A stretch of DNA of 64,000 nt from positions 10,619 through 74,618 of the forward strand of contig CAZNFW010000009.1 in the NCBI GenBank assembly GCA_964572725.1, given 5' to 3'. Shown here piece by piece: positions 35,809-45,300 of the stretch. Every line of letters starts with the position of its first letter. The first letter of the stretch is position 1. The translations under genes were made by a program, and so were the position numbers. A model generated the notes under the pieces. That model did no database searches. It was given only the letters and a program-made list of their open reading frames with translations, and was not told the DNA's origin. The DNA is from Rosettibacter sp964572725. GTDB lineage: Bacteria > Bacteroidota > Ignavibacteria > Ignavibacteriales > Melioribacteraceae.

Positions 35809-36288
35809 ATGCCTGAAAAAAAGAAAATATCGATTGTTCTTTTCAGCGGTGATTTTGACAAAGCAATTGCGGCGTTTACAATTGCCTCTGGTGCTGCAGC
35901 TGTTAATTACGAAGTTAATTTGTTCTTTACTTTCTGGGGTTTAAATGTCATTAAAAAAAATAAATTTAGAAGTGCAATTGGTAAAGGATTTCTTGCACGC
36001 ACTTTTAATTTCTTAATGGGCAGCTTTAAAAATTTACCATTAAGCAGACTTAACTTTGCAGGCATCAGTCCAAAATTAATGACTGGATTAATGAAAAAAA
36101 GAAATGTTGCTACTCTCGAAGAATTAGTTAATGCAGCAATTCAATTAAATGTAAATTTATATGCCTGCGAAATGTCAATTAATATTCTTGGGCTTAAAAA
36201 AGAAGATTTTATTCCAGAAGTTAAAGAAATTCTTGGTATTGCTAAATTTTTAAATATTTCAGAAGGAGGTGAAATTTTATTCATATGA
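35809..36288 (+). CDS. DsrE/DsrF/DrsH-like protein
   Basis: 159 aa of the DsrE2-like branch: ISIVLFSGDFDKAIAAFTIASGAAAVNYEVNLFFTFWGL, a central hydrophobic part with a flexible RSAIGKGFLARTFNFLMG segment, and LYACEMSINILGLKKEDFI with the conserved Cys that carries sulfur in relatives. The hydrophobic residues suggest membrane association. Good SD AAGGAGA. Together with two TusA-like proteins it could form a sulfur relay that hands sulfur to the thiocarboxylate carrier; this is inferred from the operon only. Confidence 0.83.
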   Translation: MPEKKKISIVLFSGDFDKAIAAFTIASGAAAVNYEVNLFFTFWGLNVIKKNKFRSAIGKGFLARTFNFLMGSFKNLPLSRLNFAGISPKLMTGLMKKRNVATLEELVNAAIQLNVNLYACEMSINILGLKKEDFIPEVKEILGIAKFLNISEGGEILFI

Positions 36289-36512
36289 AAACAGTAAAAT
36301 TAGACATAACAAAAGAACATTGCCCCATGACATTTGTAAAAACAAAACTCGAACTCGAAAAATTAAACAAAGGCGATATACTTGAAGTACTATTAAAAGA
36401 AGGCGAACCTCTTGAAAATGTACCAAAGACTGTAACAGAACAAGGCAACAAAGTTCTTGATATTAAAAAAATTCAAAATGATACTTATCTTGTAATTATT
36501 GAGCGGGGATAA
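36285..36512 (+). CDS. TusA-like sulfur carrier protein (second copy)
   Basis: 75 aa. Same family as the protein at 32353: ITKEHCPMTFVKTKLELEKLNKGDILEVLLKEGEPLENVP, with Cys13 in the CP motif. Starts in an ATGA overlap with the DsrE-like gene; AAGGAGGTG lies about 12 nt upstream, a little far. The two copies share the VKTKL-LE core and EGEP/DGEP motifs but are encoded in different halves of the operon, one next to sulfite reductase and one next to the DsrE-like and JAMM genes. Confidence 0.9.
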   Translation: MKTVKLDITKEHCPMTFVKTKLELEKLNKGDILEVLLKEGEPLENVPKTVTEQGNKVLDIKKIQNDTYLVIIERG

Positions 36513-36514
36513 AT

Positions 36515-36907
36515 ATGTTTAATCTTCCAAAAGACATTTATAATAAAATAATTGATCATTCAAAAGAAGATTATCCTATTGAAGCCTGCGGTTACCTTGT
36601 AGGGAATGATGATACTGTATTCGATATAATTAAAATGACAAATATTGATAAATCAAATGAACATTTTACGTTTGACCCCAAAGAACAATTTAAAGCTGTA
36701 AAATATGCCAGAGAAAAAAATGGAAGTTTAATAGCTGTATATCATTCTCATCCTAATTCTCCAGCAAGAATGTCAAAAGAAGATATCAGATTTGCAAACG
36801 ATACTTCAATAAAATACTTAATTTATTCTGTTTCAGAAAACCAATTAAAATGTTTTTCAATAGACAAAGAAAAAAATGTAACTGAAGTGCCAATTAATTT
36901 AATATGA
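36515..36907 (+). CDS. JAMM/MPN metalloprotease (HcyD/Mec-like)
   Basis: 130 aa zinc protease of the JAB family. Catalytic Glu23 in PIEACGYL and the JAMM signature HSHPNSPARMSKED (His77, His79, Ser87, Asp90). Small prokaryotic JAMM proteins of this type trim the C-terminus of ubiquitin-like sulfur carriers to expose Gly-Gly (Mec of Mycobacterium, HcyD of Wolinella). The carrier at 33539 has a four-residue tail after GGG, the expected substrate. Last gene of the sulfur operon. Confidence 0.9.
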   Translation: MFNLPKDIYNKIIDHSKEDYPIEACGYLVGNDDTVFDIIKMTNIDKSNEHFTFDPKEQFKAVKYAREKNGSLIAVYHSHPNSPARMSKEDIRFANDTSIKYLIYSVSENQLKCFSIDKEKNVTEVPINLI

Positions 36908-36938
36908 TTTGTTTAACATCACTTTAATAAAAATTTAC

Positions 36939-36969
36939 TTGATAAATTTAATTCATAAATTTATTATTG
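36939..36969 (+). promoter_or_regulatory. Candidate promoter of the hypothetical gene at 36990
   Basis: TTG at 36939-36941, then 20 nt, then TATTATTG at 36962-36969, seven of eight bases of TANNTTTG. It lies 20 nt before the ATG. A/T-rich composition makes chance matches common. Confidence 0.4.
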
Positions 36970-36989
36970 CTTCAAAATTTATATAAGCA

Positions 36990-37493
36990 ATGAATATTAG
37001 CACACAAAATATTGTAGTTAAGCATCTCAATGAACAGTTCGATTTAAAGATTAATCCTCTCAGCATAAAAAACATTAATGAAATTAGAAAAGAACAGGAT
37101 TATAATTCTTTTCTCAAAAATTTATCACTTGACAAAAAATTTAAAATTATTTCTGAAGAAAATGAAAACAAAAACTCAAAACAAAACGATATCAGATTTC
37201 AGGAAGGTGTTCCAGTTGCAAATACAATAGAAAGCAGCAAAATATTTAATGAAACAAGAAAGGTATTTAATAAAAAATCAAGACAATATAATTTCAAACA
37301 GTATTACGAAGTAGAACCAGAAAAAATTTTTGAATCTAAAAACGAGAAGGGATTTTACATAATCATTGATGGAATGCTAATCGAACCAGATTCTCGCAAA
37401 GAAGAATTAAGTTATATTCAAAAAAGAATTAATAAAATCTACAACATAAAAAAAGCAAAAGACCCCGGTACTCTGGTTAATGTAATTGCTTAA
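36990..37493 (+). CDS. Hypothetical protein
   Basis: 167 aa, not recognised. No signal peptide or membrane segment. The first 85 residues are charged and Asn/Lys-rich with predicted helix (INEIRKEQDYNSFLKNL); the central part has YYEVEPEKIFES and YIIIDGMLIEPDSRKEELSYIQKRINKIY, which looks like a small folded domain ending in a helix. It follows the sulfur operon by 82 nt with its own candidate promoter and is convergent with the next gene, their stops overlapping by 4 nt. Confidence 0.6.
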   Translation: MNISTQNIVVKHLNEQFDLKINPLSIKNINEIRKEQDYNSFLKNLSLDKKFKIISEENENKNSKQNDIRFQEGVPVANTIESSKIFNETRKVFNKKSRQYNFKQYYEVEPEKIFESKNEKGFYIIIDGMLIEPDSRKEELSYIQKRINKIYNIKKAKDPGTLVNVIA

Positions 37494-37861
37494 TCGTTAT
37501 TATACCCTCTCTTTTTATAAAGTTTAGCGCCATAAATTCTTTGATTTCCAATTTGATTTACAATATAATGTTTTTCAGGTTTTCCATTTACTTCGAGGAT
37601 TTCATAACCAACTACCCCACGTTTTATTAATTCACTTAACATTTTTATAAATTCTTCTTTTTCTTTGTCATTCAGGTCATCAATATCAAGTCTATTTGAG
37701 CGGCCAAGATTTAGAAATTTATCAAGTTTATCAAATACTTTAGCGGTATTAGAAATTTCTGCAGTATCTTTTAACTTGTTGTTATCAATATCTTTCATTT
37801 CATATTTAATTTGATTAAAAAGAGAGCTTAGAAAAAAATGTTCATTTTTTACGGGTTCCAT
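37490..37861 (-). CDS. Hypothetical protein
   Basis: 123 aa, not recognised. Soluble and charged: KYEMKDIDNNKLKDTAEISNTAKVFDKL, then DDLNDKEKEEFIKMLSELIKRGVVGYEILEVNGKPEKHY and NQRIYGAKLYKKRG. The second half could be a small winged or beta-hairpin domain. No Cys or catalytic motif. Convergent with the gene at 36990, overlapping it by 4 nt. The upstream side is a 655-nt gene-free stretch. Confidence 0.6.
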   Translation of the reverse strand: MEPVKNEHFFLSSLFNQIKYEMKDIDNNKLKDTAEISNTAKVFDKLDKFLNLGRSNRLDIDDLNDKEKEEFIKMLSELIKRGVVGYEILEVNGKPEKHYIVNQIGNQRIYGAKLYKKRGYNND

Positions 37862-38516
37862 AAGAAACTCTTTTTTTAATAATTATCGAAAATTTTATTA
37901 ATATTTTGAATTGAATATTTTGATACAAATCAAGTAGTTTAGGTATATAAAGTTAATCATCAACATAAAATCCAATATCGAGAGTAGTAAAAAATGTTAA
38001 TCATCATACTTTAGCTAAGTGGTCAATAAGAGAATTGTTAATAAGTATTTCGATTGCATTACTAAAGCTGAGATTAGCAATTAAAAAATATTTCAAATAT
38101 TCTTAAGGAATTAGATTCTTACAATTAAATTAACCACACATTGTATGTTTACATTCAGTTATAATTTTTAATTCCTTCATTAGGTATTCAAATAAATAAT
38201 CTCTTAATTAAAATTTGATTAAACAGTATCATAAATTATCAATCTCTTTTTATCTCGACAAGTTCACATTTTTTATTTTTCATGCACCAACAAATATTTT
38301 ATGCTATTATTTTAGTAATAGATGGGATTTTTCTATACTGGATCATCACAATGAATATTTTCAGATATTTCAAAAATTATTAATTGCTGTGCTTTTTACC
38401 TGCAGATCTTTTAATATCAGGAACAGAGCATTAAACTATCATTTTTCTTAAGAAGAAATATTTTTAATTTTATAAATAATTTTATTTAAAAAACAAAATT
38501 TTGTTAAGAGTGAATC
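37862..38516. other. 655-nt stretch without a supported gene
   Basis: Very A/T-rich. An 11-nt direct repeat GTTAATCATCA occurs at 37952-37962 and 37996-38006. A 78-codon frame at 38215-38451 is rich in Phe/Ile/Tyr/His, has no SD and no family features, and is not called. It presumably carries the promoters of the genes on both sides. I see no RNA gene, no strong hairpin and no transposon remnant I can support. Confidence 0.6.
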
Positions 38517-39368
38517 ATGAATAAAATTCTCTTTAAGAAACAACTTTCAAAAGACGTATTTCTTATGAAACTTCATGCACCACTAATTGCAGAAGAAAGA
38601 TTAGCAGGACAATTCATTATTCTCCAAGTCGACGAAGATTATGGAGAAAGGATCCCACTTACTATAGCAGATGCCAATATTGAAGAAGGTTCAATAACAA
38701 TAATTTTTCAGGTTGTTGGGAAAACCACAAAACAACTTTCGTTGCTCAATAAAGGAGATAATATACCTACACTTGTTGGTCCATTAGGAAAACCTACTCA
38801 TATCGAAAATTTTGGCACTGTAGTTTGCGTTGGCGGTGGAATCGGAGTTGCACCTTTGCATCCTATTGCTCAATCATTGAAGAAGGCTAATAATCATGTT
38901 ATAGCAATTATCGGTGCACGCACAAAAGAATTAATTATTCTTGAAGAAGAAATGAAAGCTATAGCTGATGAATTTATCATTTGCACAGACGACGGAAGTT
39001 ATGGAAGAAAAGCACTTGTTACCGAACCGTTAAAAGAAATTTGTGAGCGAGTACCTAAGCCAAATATGGTAATTGCAATTGGTCCGCCAATCATGATGAA
39101 ATTTTGCTCTGAAACTACCCGGCCATATGGTATTTTAACCCAAGTTTCATTAAACACAATAATGGTAGATGGTACTGGAATGTGTGGAGGCTGCAGAGTA
39201 AATGTTGGCAATGAAGTAAAATTCGTTTGTGTCGATGGTCCTGAATTTGACGGTCACAAAGTGGATTTTAATAATATGATAGCAAGATTGAACACGTATA
39301 AAGATATTGAAAGACAATCTTATAATTGTTTTCTTCAAAAATTAATTGAAGCTAAGGAGACGAAATAA
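38517..39368 (+). CDS. Sulfide dehydrogenase/ferredoxin-NADP reductase alpha subunit (NfnA-like)
   Basis: 283 aa FAD/NAD(P)-binding reductase. FAD domain with RIPLTIADANIEEGSITIIFQVVGK, NAD(P)-binding VVCVGGGIGVAPLHPIAQSL, and a C-terminal 2Fe-2S site in GTGMCGGCRVNVG ... FVCVDGPEFD (Cys cluster). Together with the next gene it matches NfnAB (NADH-dependent ferredoxin:NADP oxidoreductase, electron bifurcating) and the related sulfide dehydrogenase SudBA. Start ATG overlaps nothing; SD GAGTG. Transcriptionally it leads the pair. Confidence 0.88.
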   Translation: MNKILFKKQLSKDVFLMKLHAPLIAEERLAGQFIILQVDEDYGERIPLTIADANIEEGSITIIFQVVGKTTKQLSLLNKGDNIPTLVGPLGKPTHIENFGTVVCVGGGIGVAPLHPIAQSLKKANNHVIAIIGARTKELIILEEEMKAIADEFIICTDDGSYGRKALVTEPLKEICERVPKPNMVIAIGPPIMMKFCSETTRPYGILTQVSLNTIMVDGTGMCGGCRVNVGNEVKFVCVDGPEFDGHKVDFNNMIARLNTYKDIERQSYNCFLQKLIEAKETK

Positions 39369-40885
39369 TGCATTATGAAACTCCCAAACAACTACATGAA
39401 AAAGCAAAACAGATTATTGCCGAATATATTTCCAAAATAGATGACCTAAAGCCAAAAGACAGATTAAAAATTCCACCACAAGAAATGCCAGTACAAGATC
39501 CAAAAATTAGAATTCACAATCTTAACGAAGTAGCACTTGGCTATACTTATGAACAGGCCCGCCTGGAAGCAATGAGATGTTTACAATGTGTAAAAAAAAG
39601 CTGTGTAGAAGACTGCCCAGTTAGAATAGATATTCCAAGATTTATTAATCATATTGCTCACGGTGAACTTGAACAAGCCGTTAGGGTAATAAAAGAAACT
39701 TCATTATTGCCGGCTATTTGTGGAAGAGTTTGCCCTCAGGAAACACAATGCCAAAAAAATTGTGCTGTTGGGAAAGCTCTTAAAGATGTAAATAAATCTG
39801 TTTCTATTGGAAGATTAGAAAGATTCGCTGCCGATTGGGAAAGAAGCACAGGAAGGATTTCTATTCCAGAAATTAAACCATCGACTGGGAAAAAAGTAGC
39901 TGTTGTTGGCAGTGGTCCTGCAGGACTTGTAGTTGCTGCCGACTGTAGAAGAGAAGGACATCATGTTACAATTTTTGAAGCCTTTCATAAACTTGGCGGA
40001 GTTCTTCGCTACGGAATACCAGAATTTAGATTACCAAATGATATTATTGATAATGAAATCCAAACTTTAACTGCAATGGGAGTTGAATTTAGAACTAACT
40101 TTGTTGTTGGCAAAACTCGTAAACTAAAAGATTTAATTGAAAAAGATGGCTACAACGCAGTTTTCATTGGAGTTGGAGCAGGCTTACCTATTTTTATGGG
40201 TATTGAAGGTGAAAATTTAGTTGGTGTCTTTTCTGCAAATGAATATTTAACAAGGGCAAACTTAATGAGAGCATTTGATAAAGAAAATGCAGACACCCCA
40301 ATTTATCCATCAAAAAATGTTGCCGTTCTTGGTGGCGGGAACGTTGCAATGGATGCAGCAAGAATGGCAAAAAGACTAGGAGCAGAAAATGTTTATGTTG
40401 TTTACCGCAGAACTGAAGTCGAAATGCCAGCAAGAAAAGAAGAAATTGCTCATGCAAAAGAAGAAGGAATTCAATTTTTATTTTTGCAAAATGCAAAAAG
40501 AATCTTAGGAACCGAAGACGGTAGAGTAAAACAAATGGAATGTGTCCGATATGAACTTGGTGAACCAGATTCATCGGGAAGAAGAAGACCAATTGAAATC
40601 AAAGGCAGCGAATTCTTGATTGATGTTGATACTGTAATCGTTGCAATTGGTAATGGTAGTAATCCTTTATTAACTCAATCGACACCAGGTTTACAATTAA
40701 ATAAATGGGGAAATATAATAGTTGATGAAAATCAAAAAACTTCATTGGATAGAGTATTTGCTGGTGGTGATATTGTTTTAGGTGCAGCAACTGTTATCCT
40801 TGCAATGGGAGAAGGAAGAAGAGCAGCAGCTTCAATCAATAAAATGCTTGCTGAAGAAATGGAAAGAGAAAATAATCCAAATTAA
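39368..40885 (+). CDS. gltA: Glutamate synthase small subunit-like flavoprotein (NfnB/GltA)
   Basis: 505 aa. N-terminal 4Fe-4S domain with CLQCVKKSCVEDCPVRIDIP and CGRVCPQETQCQKNC; FAD domain VAVVGSGPAGLVVAADCRREGH; NADP domain NVAVLGGGNVAMDAARMAKRLGA and YRRTEVEMPARKEE; C-terminal FAGGDIVLGAATVILAMGEGRRAAASI. Starts in a 1-nt overlap (TAATG) with the preceding gene, with AAGGAGA upstream. As a pair with the NfnA-like protein it probably exchanges electrons among NADH, NADPH and ferredoxin; alone the fold also serves glutamate synthase. No gltB lies in the window. Confidence 0.9.
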   Translation: MHYETPKQLHEKAKQIIAEYISKIDDLKPKDRLKIPPQEMPVQDPKIRIHNLNEVALGYTYEQARLEAMRCLQCVKKSCVEDCPVRIDIPRFINHIAHGELEQAVRVIKETSLLPAICGRVCPQETQCQKNCAVGKALKDVNKSVSIGRLERFAADWERSTGRISIPEIKPSTGKKVAVVGSGPAGLVVAADCRREGHHVTIFEAFHKLGGVLRYGIPEFRLPNDIIDNEIQTLTAMGVEFRTNFVVGKTRKLKDLIEKDGYNAVFIGVGAGLPIFMGIEGENLVGVFSANEYLTRANLMRAFDKENADTPIYPSKNVAVLGGGNVAMDAARMAKRLGAENVYVVYRRTEVEMPARKEEIAHAKEEGIQFLFLQNAKRILGTEDGRVKQMECVRYELGEPDSSGRRRPIEIKGSEFLIDVDTVIVAIGNGSNPLLTQSTPGLQLNKWGNIIVDENQKTSLDRVFAGGDIVLGAATVILAMGEGRRAAASINKMLAEEMERENNPN

Positions 40886-41322
40886 TTCTCAATGGAAAAA
40901 GAGATAATTTTTACATATAGAAAAATTACAAAATAATTCAAAAATAGAATTAAAATTAAAAACATATTTTTATCCTGGCTTTTTATATTTTCAAAAGTTT
41001 TCTAAATAAATTTCCCTTAGAAAAATTTCTGCAACTATTTCATCCCGTCAGGATTTCATTTAATAGATTTTGTGAATTTTAATTTTCTAATTCATCAACA
41101 ATAGATTAAAATAAGATTAGACTTTTATGAAACATATTTTAGAATGATAGAGCCATAGCTAATCATCACAAATGTTTATTTGAAAATTCAATTGATATTT
41201 TCTTCCAAAAGATTGGTTATGCCATAGTGCATAATTCTGGTTTATTTTATTTCTCTGTTTATTCTCTAATTTCTAATTCAAGGAGTTTTTAGATTAAAGG
41301 GGTTTAGCATTTTATTTTTTGC
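40886..41322. other. 437-nt intergenic region
   Basis: Between the convergent gltA-like and esterase genes. A/T-rich, with a short element around 41042-41052 (ATCCCGTCAGGAT, small inverted ends ATCC/GGAT). No ORF, RNA or convincing terminator seen. Confidence 0.5.
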
Positions 41323-42273
41323 TTACAATTTTCCATTGAATACACTGTTTAAAAAATCAACTACTATTATAACAACTTTTTTCTGCCACGGATGAAACAA
41401 CCAAAATGTGTGTGGAGTGTTTTCGATGGTATGAACCTCCGAATAGATATTTAATTTACTCATCTTTTCAATTGCTTCGTCTCTTCCGGCATGAAATCTT
41501 GGAATAGAACTATTAATAAAAAGGATTGGCGGAGTATTTTTATTTATGTAATTTAATGGTGAAGCTTCAACCCACAATTCAGGTTTTTCTTTATAAGTAA
41601 ATCCAAGCCATTGCTTAGCAGCCGATGGTTTTGATGGAATTGTATCTTTTCCGCTTTCAGACGGGGTTGTCATATCCAGTACACCATCTATATCAATTAT
41701 AGCACTTACTTTTGTAGAAATATTTTTTTTATCTGGTTCAAATTTTTTAACACCTGTAGTAACACCAGCTAAAGCTGCAAGATGACCACCTGCAGATTGT
41801 CCCATTAAAACAATTTTATTTGTATCAATGCTGTATTTAGCAGCATTTTCTTTTATCCATAAAACTGCATGTTTAATATCAAGGACTGCCACAGGATACA
41901 ATGCTTCTGTTGAAAGTCTATATTCGATTGTAGCAGTAACAAAATTTTTTGATGCTAAATTTGAAGCTAATGACCATTCCATTTCTTTATGACCTGAACG
42001 CCAGCCGCCGCCATGAATTATAATTATACATGGAAATTTTCGATTTATTTTTTTTGGTAAAAACAAATCAAGATGTAATTGTCTTGCCCCGTCTTTATAA
42101 TAAACTAAATTTTTGATTTGTTTTACATTCTTGTTAATTGTTGCAGGTTTAGCAAAAGTATAATTATTTTTTATTTTTTCATACGCTGAATAAGTTGTAA
42201 ATGAAGTATCTTTTTCAATTTGTGCTAATGAAAGTGATTTAAATAAAAACAAAAGCAATAATAATTTTTTCAT
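41323..42273 (-). CDS. Secreted alpha/beta hydrolase, BD-FAE-like carbohydrate esterase
   Basis: 316 aa. Signal peptide about 1-18 (ends SLAQ). Oxyanion-hole motif IIHGGGWRSG (87-90), nucleophile Ser160 in GQSAGGHLA, Asp in the region DIDGVLDMT and His near the C-terminus (TPHTFWLFHPW). This is the hormone-sensitive-lipase/BD-FAE type of esterase; relatives deacetylate or deferuloylate plant polysaccharides. It is encoded 101 nt after a pectinesterase on the same strand, so pectin deacetylation is a reasonable inference. SD AGAGGTAG. Confidence 0.87.
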   Translation of the reverse strand: MKKLLLLLFLFKSLSLAQIEKDTSFTTYSAYEKIKNNYTFAKPATINKNVKQIKNLVYYKDGARQLHLDLFLPKKINRKFPCIIIIHGGGWRSGHKEMEWSLASNLASKNFVTATIEYRLSTEALYPVAVLDIKHAVLWIKENAAKYSIDTNKIVLMGQSAGGHLAALAGVTTGVKKFEPDKKNISTKVSAIIDIDGVLDMTTPSESGKDTIPSKPSAAKQWLGFTYKEKPELWVEASPLNYINKNTPPILFINSSIPRFHAGRDEAIEKMSKLNIYSEVHTIENTPHTFWLFHPWQKKVVIIVVDFLNSVFNGKL

Positions 42274-42300
42274 TTTAACTACCTCTTAAAATAAAATTTA

Positions 42301-42339
42301 AGGGCTGTCCCAAATTGATTAAAAAATTTGAACAGCCCT
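42301..42339. terminator. Hairpin between pectinesterase and esterase genes
   Basis: AGGGCTGT (42301-42308) pairs with 42332-42339, and CAAATT (42311-42316) with 42325-42330, leaving a small internal loop and an 8-nt terminal loop. A likely terminator or processing hairpin after the pectinesterase gene, whose stop is at 42375. No long U-tract on the minus strand. Confidence 0.5.
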
Positions 42340-42374
42340 GAAATACAATTTTTCTACAATGATATAGTCTGATT

Positions 42375-45300
42375 CTATTTTAATAAAATCATTTTTTTAG
42401 TTAAAACAAAATCTTCAGTAACTAATCTATAAAAATAAACACCGCTTGCTAATGAAGAAGCATTAAATTGAACTTTATAATAACCTGCTTCTTGTTTTTG
42501 GTCAACTAAAGTTTTTACTGCCTGTCCCAGAACATTATAAATTACCAATTTAACTTTAGCTGCTTTTGGCAAGGAATAATTTATAGTAGTTGTTGGATTA
42601 AAGGGATTGGGATAATTTTGTGAAAGTGAATAATTACTTGGCAATTCATATTTGTTTGCTTCTTCATCTTTTACAGAAGTAATTATATCTGGCATCCAGT
42701 CGTATCCAAAATTTGGATTTGTATTTTTAGAAAAAATATTTTGAAGAGTATATTCTTTTGCTTCGTCATCTGTTAATTGTCTTGATATAGATGTCAATCT
42801 TTTGGAAATATCAGAGCCAGGTCCATAACATTTATATTCAGCATAGAGAGCAGGTGTAACATTCCAAGTAGACCACCCAGCAGGATTAAGAGATGCAGGT
42901 TCATAGCAATTAATAAATACAGTTCTTGGTTTTGCCTGCCAAGGTCTGCCAAGTACAAAAGAAGTAATAGGTCTGCCGTCGAATCCAATTGAATCAGCTG
43001 TAATTTTAGAATCTCTGAACACATAACCAAATTTTGATTCTGCATCTGTACTTGCAGCTGTAAGTGTTCCGCCTTCTCGATTAATATGAATTTCACAGGA
43101 ATCAAACACAACAATGTCTCTTCCAAAAATAAAATCTACCGAACCTTCTATATAACAATTTTTCATATAAATTCTTCCAGCACCTCTGCCTCCCCATGTA
43201 TAATAAGTATCTTGATAACCAAGTAATTTGCAATTGAAATATTGCTGTCTGTCCCCGTTTACTCTTAATGCAACAGCCTGTTCGCTGCTTCCATGTGTTC
43301 CATCATTCTTAATTGTATTTTGAAAAGTAATATTAATTGCAGTAAAATCATCTGCATCAATTGCTACACTGTATGAATTAGAAGTGCCTAAATTATTCTT
43401 GCCAGCATAATCATCATAAGTAAGTATTGTACTATCTCTGTCTTCACCTTTTAAGATTACATTAGTTTTAGTAGAAGGCAAAAGTAATTTTTCGTAGTAA
43501 ACTCCTTTTTTAACATAAATTGTATATGGTCCTGTGTAATAATCCGGCACATCGTTAAATGCCGCCTGGACAGATGTGTAATCTCCGGTTCCATCTTTTG
43601 CTACTACTTTTGTAACTGGAGGAGCCATCTGCTGAGTAGTGAATGAAATTTCCTGACCATAACCTGTACCTTTACTATTAGTTGCATAAGCACGAACATA
43701 GTAAGTTGTATTCGGTTCTAATGGATAAAGAATGCTTGTAAATTTACCAAGTCCTTTACCATTTTCAGTTTTTGAATCGTTAATAGTTGGATTTCCAGTT
43801 TTATTCCAGCAGACACCTCTTGCAATTACAGTATCACCGCCCCAGCTTAAAACTTCGCCGCCGCTTACAGCAGTTTTTGCCAATATACTTGAAACTGAAG
43901 TTGTAGTTACTGTTGGAACTGTTAAAGAATCAAGTGTAGTAAATTCAATTTGTTCACCATACGAAACTCCCGCATCATTAACTGCGTAAGCTCGAACATA
44001 ATATTTTGTTCCCGGAGTTAAATTTTTCATAATACTCTTAAATGAGCCAGAACCGCTTCCATCAATTGTTTTATTATCTGAGATGGTAGGATTTCCAGTA
44101 GTATTCCAACAAACTCCTCTTTGTGTAACTATTGCACCACCATCAGAAGGAATGTTACCACCACTTGTTGCAAATGTTGTTGAAATGTCAGTTACAGGAC
44201 TCGTTACTACAGTTGGTGGGTCTGCTGTAACACCCAATACATTTCCAATTATTTGAACACTATCAACAGCAATTAATTTAGCCCAGCCTTCTGCTTTAGT
44301 ATTGTGCGGATAAATTCTCAAGTAAAATGCTTCACCTGTGTTAATTGTTTCTTCTAATTTCTTTCCAAATTTATCAACTTTATTTCCTACCAGTGCTGTA
44401 TCTGGAATTAATAATGTTTTTGTTGAAAATGTTGAATCTTTAGAATAATAAACAGCAGCTCTTAAATTACTTGAAAACCATCCTCCCATATACAAAGAAA
44501 TCGAATCAACATATAATGTTCCACCAAATTTTGGTTTTGCTGTATATTGAAAATAAAGCGTATCAGTCGGATTAGGTTCAGCATACCATGTTTTGGAAAC
44601 AGTTTGAACAGCACCACATTTTAAGTTATTTCCTTTTGTATCTGGCAGTTGTGTTGTTCCATAAAATTTCATCGCAGGACTATATTTAACAGGTTCAGCC
44701 AAGATTGGTCCAGTTGTTACAAATTCTTCTCCTGTTTCATAAGGCCATAATACTTTTGATGCAACAGGGCTGCCTTCAACTTCACCTGCAATTACAATAT
44801 TCTGGAGACACAAATATTTTCCAGTAGAAACAGATGAACTTTCGTGCCATGGATAAAATCTCAAGTAAAAAGTTTCACCAGATTTCACAACAATATTCTG
44901 GTCAAATTCAAAATGTTCTAATGCATTTGGATTTAAGTAATTATGACCGGTTTGGTCGCTTGTTTGATAATTCAATTTAATTGCATTACTAAAATCTGCT
45001 TTTGTAGAAATCCATACATTAGCTTTAAATGTACTAGAACTTTTTGCACCGATATCAAAAGAAATTTTATTTACATAAAGAGTATAACCTGATTTTGGAG
45101 AAACTGAAAATTGAACAAACACAGTATCAATCTGGTCTGTCAAACCTGCTGGCCAAGTATTGTTTGTGCCAGCCATTCTAATTCGTTGACTATTATTTGG
45201 TCCAGTGTATTGATTAATTTCAGTATTCTTAAAATATTCATCCTGAGCTGTTATTTGTCCAGTTGTAATAACCGAAAATCCAGTTCCTCCATCAGCAGGA

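Noticed and set aside
38215..38451. 78-codon plus-strand ORF in the intergenic stretch
   Set aside because: Phe/Ile/His-rich, no SD, no recognisable pattern, and codon use unlike neighbours; most likely chance in A/T-rich DNA.
41041..41055. ATCCCGTCAGGAT element as a genome repeat
   Set aside because: Single occurrence in this window and too short to support as a repeat.
42301..42339. Insertion sequence end (GGGCTGTCCCAAA-like)
   Set aside because: No transposase or matching distant repeat in the window; position after a gene end fits a terminator.
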